From positions 1-61,021 of the forward strand of contig JAFGTP010000006.1 in assembly GCA_016934035.1 (NCBI GenBank): 61,021 bases of DNA. The letters run 5' to 3'. This document shows, piece after piece, positions 1 through 9,070 of this stretch. Under the pieces are notes generated by a model. The model saw only the letters and a list, made by a program, of their open reading frames with translations. It made no database searches and was not told the DNA's origin. The position numbers and the translations under genes are program-made. Each line of letters begins with the position of its first letter. Positions within the stretch are counted from its first letter, which is position 1. The DNA is from Fidelibacterota bacterium. GTDB lineage: Bacteria; Fidelibacterota; UBA2242; JAFGTP01.

Positions 1-87
1 ATAGCGATGGAGCAGGGATTGAGATTTGCGATCCGTGAGGGTGGCCGAACTGTTGGTGCTGGTGTCGTCGGCGAAATCATTGAATAA
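1..87 (+). CDS. tuf: Elongation factor Tu, C-terminal end (partial)
   Basis: The first 28 codons of the window read as the extreme C-terminus of EF-Tu, ending with the family's typical RTVGAGVVGEIIE-like tail and a TAA stop. EF-Tu delivers aminoacyl-tRNA to the ribosome as a GTP-dependent factor. Only the end of domain III is visible; the GTPase domain lies upstream of the window. The stop codon overlaps the AAGGAG ribosome-binding site of rpsJ, which fits the common str-S10 junction with tuf directly before rpsJ. Confidence 0.93.
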   Translation: MAMEQGLRFAIREGGRTVGAGVVGEIIE

Positions 88-99
88 GGAGTAGAACAA

Positions 100-408
100 G
101 TGCCTGGTCAAAAAATCAGAATTAATTTGAAAGCTTACGATCACAATCTGCTGGACAAAAGTACACAGAAAATCGTAGCAACAGCAAAATCAACAGGTGC
201 AGTAGTTTCTGGTCCTATACCATTACCTACTAAGAAAACTATATACACCGTATTGCGTTCACCCCATGTGAATAAAAAATCACGTGAACAGTTTCAGACA
301 AAAATTCATAAACGATTAGTCGATATCATGAATTCCACTTCAAAAACTGTTGACGCATTAATGAGACTGGACTTACCAGCCGGTGTTGATATTGAAATAA
401 AAGTATAA
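100..408 (+). CDS. rpsJ: 30S ribosomal protein S10 (uS10)
   Basis: Small-subunit head protein, which in its free form is also NusE, the partner of NusB in transcription antitermination. The 102 residues match the family length, and the conserved [13 protein letters not shown] segment lies near residues 53-65. The start is a GTG preceded by AAGGAG at 86-91, eight bases upstream. It is the first gene of the S10 operon and follows tuf by 12 bases. nusB is also present in this window, about 17 kb downstream. Confidence 0.97.
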   Translation: MPGQKIRINLKAYDHNLLDKSTQKIVATAKSTGAVVSGPIPLPTKKTIYTVLRSPHVNKKSREQFQTKIHKRLVDIMNSTSKTVDALMRLDLPAGVDIEIKV

Positions 409-428
409 TTTTAGAAGAGTTCAACAAT

Positions 429-1055
429 ATGCTAGGAATATTAGGAAAAAAAATAGGAATGAGTCAGGTTTTTACCCAAAATGGCAATATAATACCTGTC
501 ACTGTTGTGGAAGCTGGTCCCTGTAAAGTTGTGCAGGTAAAAACAGTTGAAACAGATGGTTATAATGCTGCCCAAATCGGATTTGAAGAAAAACCTGAAC
601 GTCTGATGATCAAACCGGAAAAAGGACATTTTGAAAAACATAATACCGGATATTACAGGACATTAGCAGAGCTGAAAGATGCTGATCAGGACATCATGGT
701 CGATGGTGCAGAAATAACAGTATCCAAATTCAAAATCGGCGACAAACTAAAAGTCACTGGAACAAGTAAAGGTAAAGGTTTTCAGGGTGTAATGAAAAGA
801 CATAATTTTTCTGGTGCCCAGACCACTCATGGTCAGAGTGACCGAAGAAGAGCGCCGGGATCAATTGGTGCCTCCGCATATCCTTCCCGGGTTATCAAAG
901 GCATGAGAATGGCCGGTCAAACGGGCAATAAGAGGAAAACTGTCTCCAACCTGGAATTGGTCAAAATTGATGAAGCAAACAATCTGCTGTACATCAAAGG
1001 TGCCGTTCCTGGTGGCAAAAATGGTATTTTAACTATTCGCAAGCAGGAAAAATAA
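429..1055 (+). CDS. rplC: 50S ribosomal protein L3 (uL3)
   Basis: Early-assembly 23S rRNA binding protein near the peptidyl-transferase centre. The protein opens with the classic LGILGKKIGMSQVF and carries the conserved central loop GKGFQGVMKRHNFSG, then THGQSDRRRAPGSIGA, around residues 113-145. At 208 residues it is the usual length. It lies between rpsJ and rplD, with two bases between its stop and the rplD start, so the two are probably translationally coupled. Confidence 0.97.
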   Translation: MLGILGKKIGMSQVFTQNGNIIPVTVVEAGPCKVVQVKTVETDGYNAAQIGFEEKPERLMIKPEKGHFEKHNTGYYRTLAELKDADQDIMVDGAEITVSKFKIGDKLKVTGTSKGKGFQGVMKRHNFSGAQTTHGQSDRRRAPGSIGASAYPSRVIKGMRMAGQTGNKRKTVSNLELVKIDEANNLLYIKGAVPGGKNGILTIRKQEK

Positions 1056-1057
1056 GC

Positions 1058-1684
1058 ATGGATTTCGTTGTTTATAATAAAGAAGGTAAAAAAACTGACG
1101 AAATATTGAAAATAGATGATCTTGTGTTCGATATTGAACCCCATGAACATTCGATTTATCTATCAGTAAAGTCAGAATTAAAAAACTTAAGACAGGGAAC
1201 CCATTCTACCAAAACCCGGGCTGAAAAACGCGGGGGTGGAAAAAAACCCTGGCCACAAAAAGGACGTGGCGTCGCTCGTGCCGGTTCCAGAAGAAGTCCG
1301 GTATGGGTCGGTGGTGGTGTTGTATTTGGACCAAAGCCGCATAAATACACTTCAAAAATCAATAAGAAGGTAAAACTTTTGGCCAGACGCAGTGCTTTAT
1401 CACTGAAATTGAAAGACCAAAACATTAAAGTTTTGGAAGATTTCAATTATGCAGACCACAAAACTAAAAATGTCAGAAACTTGCTGACAAATTTAGAAGT
1501 CGATAGCAAAAAAATATTATTTCTAACCTCAGATATAAATGAAAACTTTTATCTGGCTTCTAGGAACTTTCCTAATGTAAGTACACTGGAAGCAGTAAAA
1601 GCATCTACGTATACGATCATGAGAAATGACATTGTGCTAATCGATAAAGATGGTCTTTTACAATTGAATGACTGTCTTAAATAA
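1058..1684 (+). CDS. rplD: 50S ribosomal protein L4 (uL4)
   Basis: Binds 23S rRNA domain I and lines the nascent-peptide exit tunnel. The long basic loop rich in Gly, Arg and Lys (about residues 45-92, including KRGGGKKPWPQKGRGVARAG) is the tunnel extension. In E. coli L4 is also the autogenous repressor of the S10 operon; no E. coli-like S10 leader can be assessed here because the upstream gene is tuf. Length of 208 residues is normal. Confidence 0.97.
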   Translation: MDFVVYNKEGKKTDEILKIDDLVFDIEPHEHSIYLSVKSELKNLRQGTHSTKTRAEKRGGGKKPWPQKGRGVARAGSRRSPVWVGGGVVFGPKPHKYTSKINKKVKLLARRSALSLKLKDQNIKVLEDFNYADHKTKNVRNLLTNLEVDSKKILFLTSDINENFYLASRNFPNVSTLEAVKASTYTIMRNDIVLIDKDGLLQLNDCLK

Positions 1685-1701
1685 TTGATTGGGAAAATGA
1701 A

Positions 1702-2025
1702 ATGCAGAAAATTAAATCAGTAATTATCAGACCCATTTTGACAGAAAAAGTCACTCTTATGAGTGAAGATTTGAAAAAATATGCCTTTGAGGTAACTAAG
1801 GATGCCAACAAGCTTCAAATCAAGGATGCCATTGAGAAAAAGTTTGATGTCAAAGTCACCGATGTAACCACAATCAATGTCAAAGGCAAAAGAAAAGAAA
1901 TGAGTGTCAGAAGTGGTGGTAGAGTTATCAGAACCAGAGGTCGTAGAAGAGATTGGAAAAAAGCAATCGTCACCTTACACAAAGAAGATTCTATTGATTT
2001 CTATCAAGGAGAAACAGCGGTATAA
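1702..2025 (+). CDS. rplW: 50S ribosomal protein L23 (uL23)
   Basis: Protein at the exit-tunnel rim, the docking site of trigger factor and SRP. The N-terminal IIRPILTEK motif and the basic loop with GGRVIRTRGRRRDWKKA (about residues 73-89) are typical. At 107 residues it is slightly longer than the E. coli protein. Trigger factor, its partner at the ribosome, is encoded at 20728-21981. rplB starts three bases after the stop. Confidence 0.96.
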   Translation: MQKIKSVIIRPILTEKVTLMSEDLKKYAFEVTKDANKLQIKDAIEKKFDVKVTDVTTINVKGKRKEMSVRSGGRVIRTRGRRRDWKKAIVTLHKEDSIDFYQGETAV

Positions 2026-2028
2026 ATC

Positions 2029-2856
2029 ATGGGTATAAGAAAACTAAAACCGAACACGCCGGGACAGAGATTTCAGACATATAATTCTTTTGAAGAATTG
2101 ACAAAATTCGAACCCGAAAAGAGTTTATTGTCAACCCTCAAAAAAACCGGTGGCAGAAATAATAATGGAAGGGTTACTTCCAGACACATTGGTGGTGGTT
2201 CCAAAAGAAAATACAGAATTATCGATTTTAAAAGAGATAAATATGATATTCCAGCCACTGTCAAAGGCATTGAGTATGATCCAAACAGGTCAGCCCATAT
2301 TGCATTATTATCTTACGCCGATGGCGAGAAGCGTTACATTATCGCTCCACTGGGAATCACTGTAGGCGACCAGATTATTTCAGGTAAAGAAGTTCCTATT
2401 AAAAAAGGTAATGCTTTACCCCTGGTAAACATTCCAACAGGTACTGTTGTACACAATGTTGAAATGTATCCGGGGAAAGGTGCGCAGATTGCCCGCAGCG
2501 CTGGCTCCTACGCAAAATTAGTGGCAAAAGAAGGTAAATATGTAACGTTGAACATGCCTTCCGGTGAAATGAGAATCGTGCAGAAAGACTGTATGGCCAC
2601 CATAGGGACCGTTGGCAATACTGATCACGAAAACGTAACACTTGGAAAAGCCGGAATGAACCGTCACAGAGGTCGCAGACCCAAAGTTAGAGGTGTTGTA
2701 ATGAACCCTGTCGACCATCCAATGGGTGGTGGAGAAGGTCGTTCTTCTGGTGGTGGTCATCCAGTTTCACCCTGGGGTCAAAAGTCCAAAGGTCTGAAGA
2801 CCCGCAAGAAAAACAAACCTAGTGATAAGTTTATCGTTAAAAGACGGAAAAAATAG
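2029..2856 (+). CDS. rplB: 50S ribosomal protein L2 (uL2)
   Basis: Needed for subunit association and peptidyl-transferase function. The hallmark C-terminal stretch with [20 protein letters not shown] is present around residues 223-242, including the conserved His of DHPMGGGEG. The 275-residue length is standard, and the C-terminus is Lys/Arg rich. Its Shine-Dalgarno signal lies inside the 3' end of rplW, consistent with coupled translation. Confidence 0.97.
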   Translation: MGIRKLKPNTPGQRFQTYNSFEELTKFEPEKSLLSTLKKTGGRNNNGRVTSRHIGGGSKRKYRIIDFKRDKYDIPATVKGIEYDPNRSAHIALLSYADGEKRYIIAPLGITVGDQIISGKEVPIKKGNALPLVNIPTGTVVHNVEMYPGKGAQIARSAGSYAKLVAKEGKYVTLNMPSGEMRIVQKDCMATIGTVGNTDHENVTLGKAGMNRHRGRRPKVRGVVMNPVDHPMGGGEGRSSGGGHPVSPWGQKSKGLKTRKKNKPSDKFIVKRRKK

Positions 2857-2871
2857 TTAGGAGATTACTAA

Positions 2872-3132
2872 ATGAGTCGTTCTATTAAAAAAGGCCCATA
2901 CATTAATGAAAGTCTTGCAAAAAAGATTCAAAAGATGGAAGAATCAGGCAAAAAACAAGTAATCAAGACTTGGGCAAGAAGCTCAACAATCTCACCTGAC
3001 TTTGTTGGTTATACAATGGCAGTTCACAATGGAAACAAATTTATCCCGGTCTTTGTGACTGAAAATATGGTCGGCCACAAATTGGGCGAATTTGCAATTA
3101 CCAGAACTTTCAGAGGCCATAAGAAAAAGTAA
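2872..3132 (+). CDS. rpsS: 30S ribosomal protein S19 (uS19)
   Basis: Small-subunit head protein that forms a complex with S13. The sequence begins [11 protein letters not shown] and carries the signature [19 protein letters not shown] at the C-terminus. The 86 residues fit the family (about 90). A TAGGAG ribosome-binding site precedes the ATG. It follows rplB by 15 bases in the standard S10-operon order. Confidence 0.96.
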   Translation: MSRSIKKGPYINESLAKKIQKMEESGKKQVIKTWARSSTISPDFVGYTMAVHNGNKFIPVFVTENMVGHKLGEFAITRTFRGHKKK

Positions 3133-3145
3133 CAATTAAAAGAAG

Positions 3146-3514
3146 TTGAGCAAAATGGAAGCAAGAGCAATTCAAAGAAACATAAGACAATCGGCTAGAA
3201 AAGTCAGACAAGTCTGCGATATGATCCGAGGCAAAAAATTGGAGTTTGCTTTAAATACATTGCATTTCAGCAATAAAAAAGCATCTCTTCAAATCGAAAA
3301 AACGCTGAGATCAGCAGTATCAAACTTGTTAAACACAGATGAAGGCGGACATCTTGAACCTGAAGATTTGTTTATTAAATCAATCTTTGTCAATGAAGGC
3401 CCAACAGCCAGAAGATTCCGACCGACAGCCATGGGACGCGCCACGATCATTCGCAAGAGAACCAGTCATTTGACGGTTGTTGTGGCTGAAAAAGATGATA
3501 AGAAAAACAATTAA
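3146..3514 (+). CDS. rplV: 50S ribosomal protein L22 (uL22)
   Basis: Forms part of the nascent-chain tunnel constriction together with L4. Family motifs include SARKVRQVCDMIRGK near the N-terminus and the C-terminal beta-hairpin segment GPTARRFRPTAMGRA with the following RKRTSHLTVVV. The annotated start is TTG; an in-frame ATG three codons later (3155) is an alternative, and neither has a strong Shine-Dalgarno match. Length of 122 residues is slightly long because of an acidic/Lys C-terminal tail. Confidence 0.95.
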   Translation: MSKMEARAIQRNIRQSARKVRQVCDMIRGKKLEFALNTLHFSNKKASLQIEKTLRSAVSNLLNTDEGGHLEPEDLFIKSIFVNEGPTARRFRPTAMGRATIIRKRTSHLTVVVAEKDDKKNN

Positions 3515-3528
3515 ACCGGAGGTCATTT

Positions 3529-4158
3529 TTGGGTCAAAAAGTTAATCCAATAGGAATGAGAGTCGGATACAACAAAGAATGGAAAAGTATCTGGTTTGAC
3601 GAAAAGAATTTCAAAGACAAACTCGCAGAAGACATTAAACTTAGAGAATATGTCAACAACAGACTACCAAATGCGGGTATTTCTTCACTTGATATTCACC
3701 GAACATCAAAAAAGATCACCGTTGTCATCAATACAGCACGTCCTGGAATTGTCATTGGAAAAAAAGGTCAGGAAGTTGACCAATTAAAAATGGAATTACA
3801 GAAACTAACAAACACAAATGTTCAAATTAATGTAACTGAAGTCAAAAGACCCGAATTGGATGCAACTTTAGTCGGTCAGAGCATTGCGCAACAGATTTCT
3901 AAAAAAGCTTCACACCGGAAAGTGGTCAAACAGGCCATGAAAAGTGCAATGAGAATGGGATCTGATGGTATCAAAATCCAGGTAAAAGGTCGTATTGGCG
4001 GTGCTGACATGTCCCGCGTTGAATCTTTCAGCGAAGGAAGAGTGCCACTCCAGACACTGAGGGCCGATATTGATTATGCCTCAATAGCCGCACCGACAAC
4101 CTATGGACTGATTGGTATTAAAGTTTGGATCTGTAACGGAGAAAAAACTTCAAAGTAA
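3529..4158 (+). CDS. rpsC: 30S ribosomal protein S3 (uS3)
   Basis: mRNA entry-site protein of the 30S subunit. It begins GQKVNPIGMRVG, with the KH-domain loop RPGIVIGKKGQEVDQL near residues 66-81 and the C-terminal domain motif GRIGGADMSR. The start is TTG, placed six bases after a GGAGG ribosome-binding site (3519-3523 region), and no closer ATG fits the conserved N-terminus. Length of 209 residues is normal for the core without a C-terminal tail. Confidence 0.97.
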   Translation: MGQKVNPIGMRVGYNKEWKSIWFDEKNFKDKLAEDIKLREYVNNRLPNAGISSLDIHRTSKKITVVINTARPGIVIGKKGQEVDQLKMELQKLTNTNVQINVTEVKRPELDATLVGQSIAQQISKKASHRKVVKQAMKSAMRMGSDGIKIQVKGRIGGADMSRVESFSEGRVPLQTLRADIDYASIAAPTTYGLIGIKVWICNGEKTSK

Positions 4159-4173
4159 ATTAAGGATTAAGAA

Positions 4174-4584
4174 ATGTTAGTACCACAAAAAGTAAAATAC
4201 AGAAAGCAACAAAGAGGCAGAAGAAAAGGAATTGCTGTCAAAGGAAGTACTGTCGCTTTTGGCCAGTATGGTATCAAAGCCCTGGAACCCGGCTGGATTA
4301 CCTCCAGACAGATTGAAGCATGTCGTGTTGTTATTTCTCGTGAAATTAGGAAAAACGGTAAATCCTGGATCAGAATATTTCCAGATAAACCTGTCACCAC
4401 AACACCCGCTGAAACTCGTATGGGAAAAGGTAAAGGTACTCCGGAATATTGGGTAGCAGTCGTAAAACCTGGTAGAATTCTATTTGAAGTAGAATCAAGT
4501 GAAATCGACATTAAAAAACTTGCTGATAAAGTTTCTCACAAGTTGCCGATTAAAACAAAACTTGTTACCAGAAAAGAATATTAG
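4174..4584 (+). CDS. rplP: 50S ribosomal protein L16 (uL16)
   Basis: Late-assembly protein near the A-site tRNA elbow. Family features include the start [16 protein letters not shown], the motif [14 protein letters not shown], and the loop [19 protein letters not shown]. At 136 residues it is full length. It lies between rpsC and rpmC in the standard order with short spacers. Confidence 0.97.
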   Translation: MLVPQKVKYRKQQRGRRKGIAVKGSTVAFGQYGIKALEPGWITSRQIEACRVVISREIRKNGKSWIRIFPDKPVTTTPAETRMGKGKGTPEYWVAVVKPGRILFEVESSEIDIKKLADKVSHKLPIKTKLVTRKEY

Positions 4585-4593
4585 GAGTTAATT

Positions 4594-4794
4594 GTGAAAA
4601 AAGAGCAATTAAGAGAACTTTCCGTTGATGAGTTAAAAGCAAAATTACACGATGATACCGATGCCCTGGAAAATTTACGTTTCCAAAAAGCGATGCAACA
4701 GTTGGAAAATCCTATCAAAATCAGAGAAATTCGCCGTGAAATCGCTCAGATCAAAACTGTTCTTCGTGAATATGAAATTGGTATTAGAAAATAA
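4594..4794 (+). CDS. rpmC: 50S ribosomal protein L29 (uL29)
   Basis: Small two-helix protein at the exit-tunnel rim next to L23. The 66 residues include the typical LRELSVDELKAKL start and a central LRFQKAMQQLENPIKIREIRREIAQIKT helix pair (described in part; family signature NPxxIRxxRRxIAxxxT is visible). GTG start behind TTAGGAG. Followed by rpsQ after 15 bases. Confidence 0.95.
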   Translation: MKKEQLRELSVDELKAKLHDDTDALENLRFQKAMQQLENPIKIREIRREIAQIKTVLREYEIGIRK

Positions 4795-4809
4795 GAAGGA
4801 AAGTTATAG

Positions 4810-5061
4810 ATGAGTGCCGAAACAACAAGAAAAAGACTAACGGGTACAGTAATCAGCAATAAAATGGACAAAACCATTGTTGTATCCATAGAAAACAAGA
4901 TCAAACATCCACTGTATAAAAAATACGTTAAAAAAAGATCTAAGTTCTTTGCCCACGATCCCGAAAACAAATGCAACATCGGTGATACAGTGAAAATTGA
5001 AGAATCAAGGCCCCTCAGCAGAAAAAAAAGATGGCGCCTGATTGAAATTTTAGGTCAATAA
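4810..5061 (+). CDS. rpsQ: 30S ribosomal protein S17 (uS17)
   Basis: Primary 16S rRNA-binding OB-fold protein. Motifs are [19 protein letters not shown] near the start and the signature [18 protein letters not shown] near the C-terminus. The 83-residue length matches the family. An AGAAGGAAAG ribosome-binding region precedes the ATG. Standard position between rpmC and rplN, at the S10/spc operon boundary of E. coli, but here with no large gap to suggest a separate promoter. Confidence 0.96.
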   Translation: MSAETTRKRLTGTVISNKMDKTIVVSIENKIKHPLYKKYVKKRSKFFAHDPENKCNIGDTVKIEESRPLSRKKRWRLIEILGQ

Positions 5062-5078
5062 AAAAGAGGTAACAGGAA

Positions 5079-5447
5079 ATGATTCAAACAGAAACTATTT
5101 TGAATGTAGCGGATAACACCGGAGCAAAAAAAGTGCTTTGCATTGGTATTGGCGGTGGCACTGGCAAAAAAACAGCCACTCTCGGTGATGTGATAACTGT
5201 TACTGTAAAACAAGCCTCCCCGGGTGGTGTTGTCAAAAAAGGAGAAGTCCAGAAAGCTGTCATCGTTCGCACTGCGAAAGAAGTCAGAAGAAAAGACGGA
5301 ACCTACATCAGATTTGATGAAAATTCAGTTGTAATCATTGACAATAACAAAGAACCTAAGGGAACACGTATTTTTGGACCCGTAGCCAGAGAACTTCGTG
5401 ATAAAGAGTTCATGAAAATCGTCTCAATGGCTCCGGAAGTGCTTTAA
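5079..5447 (+). CDS. rplN: 50S ribosomal protein L14 (uL14)
   Basis: Beta-barrel protein at the inter-subunit face, contacting h14 of 16S rRNA. It starts [19 protein letters not shown] and has the conserved segment [20 protein letters not shown] at the C-terminus. Length of 122 residues is exact for the family. Spaced 17 bases from rpsQ, with an AGAGG element upstream, so S10 and spc operons appear to be one transcription unit here. Confidence 0.97.
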   Translation: MIQTETILNVADNTGAKKVLCIGIGGGTGKKTATLGDVITVTVKQASPGGVVKKGEVQKAVIVRTAKEVRRKDGTYIRFDENSVVIIDNNKEPKGTRIFGPVARELRDKEFMKIVSMAPEVL

Positions 5448-5460
5448 AGGAGACTGATAA

Positions 5461-5775
5461 ATGCAGCGAATCAAAAAAAATGATACGGTAAAAGTAATCG
5501 CCGGAAATGATAAGGGAAAAGAAGGTCGCGTCCTGGCAGTTTATCCCACAAAAAATCGTCTGATTATTGAAGGAATAAACATGATCAAAAGACATACAAG
5601 ACCGACTCAGGATAATCCCAAAGGCGGTATCATTGAAAAAGAAGCACCAATCGATTTGTCAAACGTTGCTTTGGTTTTCGAAGGAAAAGTGACAAAAGTT
5701 GGTTATAAAAAATTAAACGACGGTAAAAAAGTTCGCGTTTCTAAAAAAACTGGCGAACTTATAGACAGCATATAG
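5461..5775 (+). CDS. rplX: 50S ribosomal protein L24 (uL24)
   Basis: Assembly-initiator protein. An N-terminal KOW motif ([19 protein letters not shown], about residues 5-23) is followed by the family segment [20 protein letters not shown]. The 104 residues match the family. An AAAGGAG ribosome-binding site precedes the ATG by about six bases. Standard spc order. Confidence 0.96.
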   Translation: MQRIKKNDTVKVIAGNDKGKEGRVLAVYPTKNRLIIEGINMIKRHTRPTQDNPKGGIIEKEAPIDLSNVALVFEGKVTKVGYKKLNDGKKVRVSKKTGELIDSI

Positions 5776-5789
5776 TTAAGGAGTTATAA

Positions 5790-6362
5790 GTGTCAGAACA
5801 AGCAAAAAAAACACCTAGACTGCTGGAAAAATATCAGACAGAAATCCTATCCCAACTTAAAGAAAACCTGGGATATAAAAATGTTATGGAAGTTCCAAAA
5901 CTCGAAAAAATAACAGTCAGCGTTGGTGTTGGTGACGCAAAAAATGAGCCTAATTTTTTCAAAATAGTTATGGAAGACCTGGCATTGATCACCGGCCAAA
6001 ATCCTGTGGCTACCAAAGCCAAGAAGGCGGTATCCAATTTCAAAATTCGCCAGGGAGAACCAGTTGGTTGTTTTGTAAACCTGCGCAAAGAAAGAATGTA
6101 TGAATTTTTGGATAGATTGATCAGTATCGCTCTGCCGCGTGTAAAAGATTTTTCAGGAATTTCTGACAAATCCTTTGATGGCCGGGGAAATTTTTCACTG
6201 GGAATCAAAGAACACATCATTTTTCCGGAAATCAATTACGAAAGAGTTGATAAGATCCACGGTTTGAACATTACAATTACCACCACAGCCAAAACCGATA
6301 AAGAAGCTTATGAACTTCTCAAATCATTTGGTTTCCCGTTTAAAAAGAAACTTAAGAATTAA
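5790..6362 (+). CDS. rplE: 50S ribosomal protein L5 (uL5)
   Basis: Central-protuberance protein that binds 5S rRNA with L18. Conserved blocks are [16 protein letters not shown], the [21 protein letters not shown] segment (here spread over about residues 68-88), [11 protein letters not shown], and the C-terminal [20 protein letters not shown]. It is 190 residues, about 10 longer than E. coli because of an N-terminal extension rich in Lys. GTG start after AAGGAG. Confidence 0.96.
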   Translation: MSEQAKKTPRLLEKYQTEILSQLKENLGYKNVMEVPKLEKITVSVGVGDAKNEPNFFKIVMEDLALITGQNPVATKAKKAVSNFKIRQGEPVGCFVNLRKERMYEFLDRLISIALPRVKDFSGISDKSFDGRGNFSLGIKEHIIFPEINYERVDKIHGLNITITTTAKTDKEAYELLKSFGFPFKKKLKN

Positions 6363-6376
6363 GCGGAGAAAAGATA

Positions 6377-6562
6377 ATGGCTAAAAAATCATTGATTGCA
6401 AAAGCAAAAAGAAAACCAAAATTTTCAACTCGTAAAATCCACCGTTGTATCAAATGCGGACGTCCTAGAAGTTATTATCGTAAATTCGGGCTTTGCAGAT
6501 TATGCTTCAGAGAAATGGCATTAAGAGGTGAAATTCCTGGTGTAACCAAAGCAAGTTGGTAA
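6377..6562 (+). CDS. rpsN: 30S ribosomal protein S14, zinc-binding type (uS14 type Z)
   Basis: Short 61-residue form of S14 with two CxxC pairs: C24-x2-C27 and C40-x2-C43, inside [20 protein letters not shown]. This marks the zinc-containing type, unlike the roughly 100-residue zinc-free form of E. coli. It assembles into the 30S head. Standard spc position between rplE and rpsH. No zinc-free paralogue is visible in the window. Confidence 0.96.
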   Translation: MAKKSLIAKAKRKPKFSTRKIHRCIKCGRPRSYYRKFGLCRLCFREMALRGEIPGVTKASW

Positions 6563-6574
6563 GGAGAAGATAGA

Positions 6575-6973
6575 ATGCCTGTAACAGATCCAATTGCAGA
6601 TTATTTAACAAGAATCAGAAACGCGCAAGCCAAAAATAAACCTTGGGTTGACGTTCCTGCTTCCAACGTAAAGAAAAAAATATCCCTGATTTTAAAACAT
6701 GAAGGTTATATCAAAGACTTCATAATTGTAAAAGACGGGTTGCAAGATTTTTTAAGAATCTTTTTGAAATATGATAAAGAAGGTACGCCTGTTATTGAAG
6801 GTTTAAAACGTGCCAGCAAGCCGAGTAAAAGATATTACGTAGGCAAAGACGAGATACCCAGAACTTTAAACGGCCTCGGAATCACGATCCTGACAACTTC
6901 ACAAGGTATTATTACCGATAAAGTTGCCAAAGCCAATAATATTGGCGGTGAAGTCCTCTGCTATATCTGGTAA
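6575..6973 (+). CDS. rpsH: 30S ribosomal protein S8 (uS8)
   Basis: Binds the central domain of 16S rRNA and in E. coli represses the spc operon. It starts with DPIADYLTRIRNAQ and ends with the C-terminal block GLGITILTTSQGIITDKVAK and GGEVLCYIW, both diagnostic. The 132 residues match the family. AAGGAG lies upstream of the ATG. Confidence 0.96.
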   Translation: MPVTDPIADYLTRIRNAQAKNKPWVDVPASNVKKKISLILKHEGYIKDFIIVKDGLQDFLRIFLKYDKEGTPVIEGLKRASKPSKRYYVGKDEIPRTLNGLGITILTTSQGIITDKVAKANNIGGEVLCYIW

Positions 6974-6994
6974 TCAAAGAAAAGGAGTAATATC

Positions 6995-7534
6995 GTGTCA
7001 AAAATCGGAAAAAAATCTATTACAATTCCTGACGGTGTAAAAGTTGACATTAAAGGCAGCCTGGTATCAGTAGAAGGAAAACTTGGAAAATTGTCCAGAA
7101 GTTTCAAGGATGAGTTCAAAATTGAAACAGAAGGAAACCAATTGACCGTTATCCGACCCACAGATACAAAAAATGATAAGGCCTATCATGGCCTGATGAG
7201 ACAACTCATCGCCAATATGATTTCAGGGGTCAGCCAGGGCTTTTCCAAAGAGCTTCACATCAACGGTGTCGGTTTTTCTGCTGAAATGAAAGGTAATTCA
7301 TTGATGTTAAACATGGGATACTCACATCCCTATTTAATTACACCATCAAACGATCTGAAAATCGAAATTCCAGCCAACTTAAAAATAAAAGTGAGTGGTA
7401 TTGATAAACAAAAAGTCGGTCAGCTGGCAGCCAGAATAAGAGAAGTATACCCGCCAGAACCCTATAAAGGCAAAGGTATAAAATACGCTGACGAATTGAT
7501 CACCAGAAAAGCTGGTAAAAAAGTTGGACAATAA
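6995..7534 (+). CDS. rplF: 50S ribosomal protein L6 (uL6)
   Basis: Two-domain protein near the GTPase-associated region. It begins SKIGKKSITIPDGVKV and has the strongly conserved C-terminal signature PPEPYKGKGIKYADELI near residues 150-166. Length of 179 residues is standard. GTG start behind AAAGGAG. Between rpsH and rplR in the usual order. Confidence 0.97.
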   Translation: MSKIGKKSITIPDGVKVDIKGSLVSVEGKLGKLSRSFKDEFKIETEGNQLTVIRPTDTKNDKAYHGLMRQLIANMISGVSQGFSKELHINGVGFSAEMKGNSLMLNMGYSHPYLITPSNDLKIEIPANLKIKVSGIDKQKVGQLAARIREVYPPEPYKGKGIKYADELITRKAGKKVGQ

Positions 7535-7547
7535 GGATTGAGTCAAA

Positions 7548-7919
7548 ATGAGTAAAAAAACACAAAAAATATTAGGCAGAGAGCGTAGAAAAAAACAGAT
7601 CAGAAAGAAAATCTATGGTACACCTGAAAAACCAAGACTGGCTGTTTTTCGCAGTTTAAATCACATCTATGCCCAACTGATAGATGATTTGAATCAAAAA
7701 TCCCTTCTTACAGTATCCGACCTCTCTAAAGAAGTCCGAGCTGAGCTGAAAGAAAAAGCAACCAAAACCGAAACTTCATCAGTAGTGGGTAAAGTTGCTG
7801 CCGCAAAAATTCTCGAAAAGGATATAAACACCGTTGTTTTTGACAGAGGTGGATATAAATATCATGGAAGAATTAAAGCACTGGCCGAAGCAGCAAGAGA
7901 AGCAGGATTGAAATTTTAA
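7548..7919 (+). CDS. rplR: 50S ribosomal protein L18 (uL18)
   Basis: 5S rRNA-binding protein of the central protuberance. Diagnostic features are the N-terminal basic region followed by KPRLAVFRSLNHIYAQLIDD and the C-terminal VVFDRGGYKYHGRIKALAEAAREAGL, which is the classic L18 tail. The 123-residue length is normal. Confidence 0.96.
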   Translation: MSKKTQKILGRERRKKQIRKKIYGTPEKPRLAVFRSLNHIYAQLIDDLNQKSLLTVSDLSKEVRAELKEKATKTETSSVVGKVAAAKILEKDINTVVFDRGGYKYHGRIKALAEAAREAGLKF

Positions 7920-7938
7920 TTAATCAAGGAGAATTGGA

Positions 7939-8445
7939 TTGAAGTATATTGATCCCACAAAACTGGAATTACTTGATGAAAAAGTAATAAAAATCAACCG
8001 AGTATCTCAGGTAGTGAAAGGTGGTAGGACCTTTGGATTCAATGCTGTGGTAGCAGTTGGAGACGGTAAAGGCCATGTCGGCATCGGATTGGGCAAAGCC
8101 AAACAGGTAATCAATGCCATTGCCAAAGGAAAAGAAGATGCCAAAAAGAATATCGTAAAAATTCCAATCATCAACGGTACCATTCCTCATACCATCAAAG
8201 TCAAATATGATGGTGCTGTGGTCATGTTGAAACCAGCTTCTCCGGGTACTGGAGTAATCGCGGGTTCAACAATCCGAGCCATAATGGACCAGGTTGGTGT
8301 TCGTGATATTTTAACGAAATGTATCGGATCTAACAATGTGCACAACGTTGTCAAAGCTACCATGAAAGCACTGCTTTCACTGAGAGACCCATACATGATA
8401 GCCAAAAAAAGAGGTAAGACTGTTCAGGAGATTTTTCAAGGATGA
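7939..8445 (+). CDS. rpsE: 30S ribosomal protein S5 (uS5)
   Basis: Decoding-fidelity protein. The double-stranded-RNA-binding-like N-terminal domain contains KGGRTFGFNAVVAVGDGKG and VGIGLGKAKQV; the C-terminal domain has SPGTGVIAGSTIRAIMDQVGV. At 168 residues it is typical. The start is TTG after AAGGAG. The stop region overlaps the rpmD start by four bases, so these two genes are translationally coupled. Confidence 0.97.
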   Translation: MKYIDPTKLELLDEKVIKINRVSQVVKGGRTFGFNAVVAVGDGKGHVGIGLGKAKQVINAIAKGKEDAKKNIVKIPIINGTIPHTIKVKYDGAVVMLKPASPGTGVIAGSTIRAIMDQVGVRDILTKCIGSNNVHNVVKATMKALLSLRDPYMIAKKRGKTVQEIFQG

Positions 8446-8627
8446 GTAAAATAAAAATCACACAGATAAAAAGTACGATTGGCTATAAGAAAAAAGATAA
8501 AGCAACTCTTGAGGCTTTGGGTATCAGAAAAATGCATCAATCGGTAGTCAAAGACCTTAATCCGGCCATCGAAGGTATGATCAAAGTCGTATCACACCTG
8601 ATTAAAACTGAAAAAGTAGAAGGTTAA
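8442..8627 (+). CDS. rpmD: 50S ribosomal protein L30 (uL30)
   Basis: Small 61-residue protein with the usual IKITQIKSTIGYKKKDKATL start and the LGIRKMHQSVVKDLNPAIEGMIKVV segment (described over about residues 26-50). It overlaps rpsE by four bases (ATGA) and precedes rplO by five, the normal arrangement. Its ribosome-binding site, AAGG, lies in the end of rpsE. Confidence 0.95.
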   Translation: MSKIKITQIKSTIGYKKKDKATLEALGIRKMHQSVVKDLNPAIEGMIKVVSHLIKTEKVEG

Positions 8628-8632
8628 TCATT

Positions 8633-9070
8633 ATGGATTTAAGTTCATTAACATATGCAGAAGGTTCTATAAAAGGCAGACAAAGAAAAGGACGGGGCAA
8701 TGGTTCTCGTCGTGGCAACTTTTCCGGCAGAGGACAGAATGGTTATGGACAGCGCTCCGGCGCCAAATCCCGTCCTTGGATGGAAGGCGGCACAATGCCT
8801 ATATATAGAAGATTACCTAAACGAGGATTTAAAAACCACTTTCGTACAGAATATCAGGTGGTCAATCTTGACGCCCTGAATACCATTGAACTGGAAAGAA
8901 TTACCATCCAGGAAATGGTGGCAGCAGGAAAGGTCAAATCACTTGATCGTCCTGTCAAAATTCTCGGTAATGGCGAAATTACCAGTGCAAAAACAATTGT
9001 GGCAAATGCCTTTAGTACATCAGCACAGGAAAAAATTGAAAAAGCCGGTGGAAAGGTTGAATTAGTATGA
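8633..9070 (+). CDS. rplO: 50S ribosomal protein L15 (uL15)
   Basis: Late-assembly 50S protein. The Gly/Arg-rich N-terminal tail (residues 12-45, RQRKGRGNGSRRGNFSGRGQ and neighbours) penetrates the rRNA core; the globular part carries the GGTMPIYRRLPKRGFKNHF motif. Length of 145 residues is standard. The stop overlaps the secY start by four bases (ATGA), indicating coupled translation. Confidence 0.96.
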   Translation: MDLSSLTYAEGSIKGRQRKGRGNGSRRGNFSGRGQNGYGQRSGAKSRPWMEGGTMPIYRRLPKRGFKNHFRTEYQVVNLDALNTIELERITIQEMVAAGKVKSLDRPVKILGNGEITSAKTIVANAFSTSAQEKIEKAGGKVELV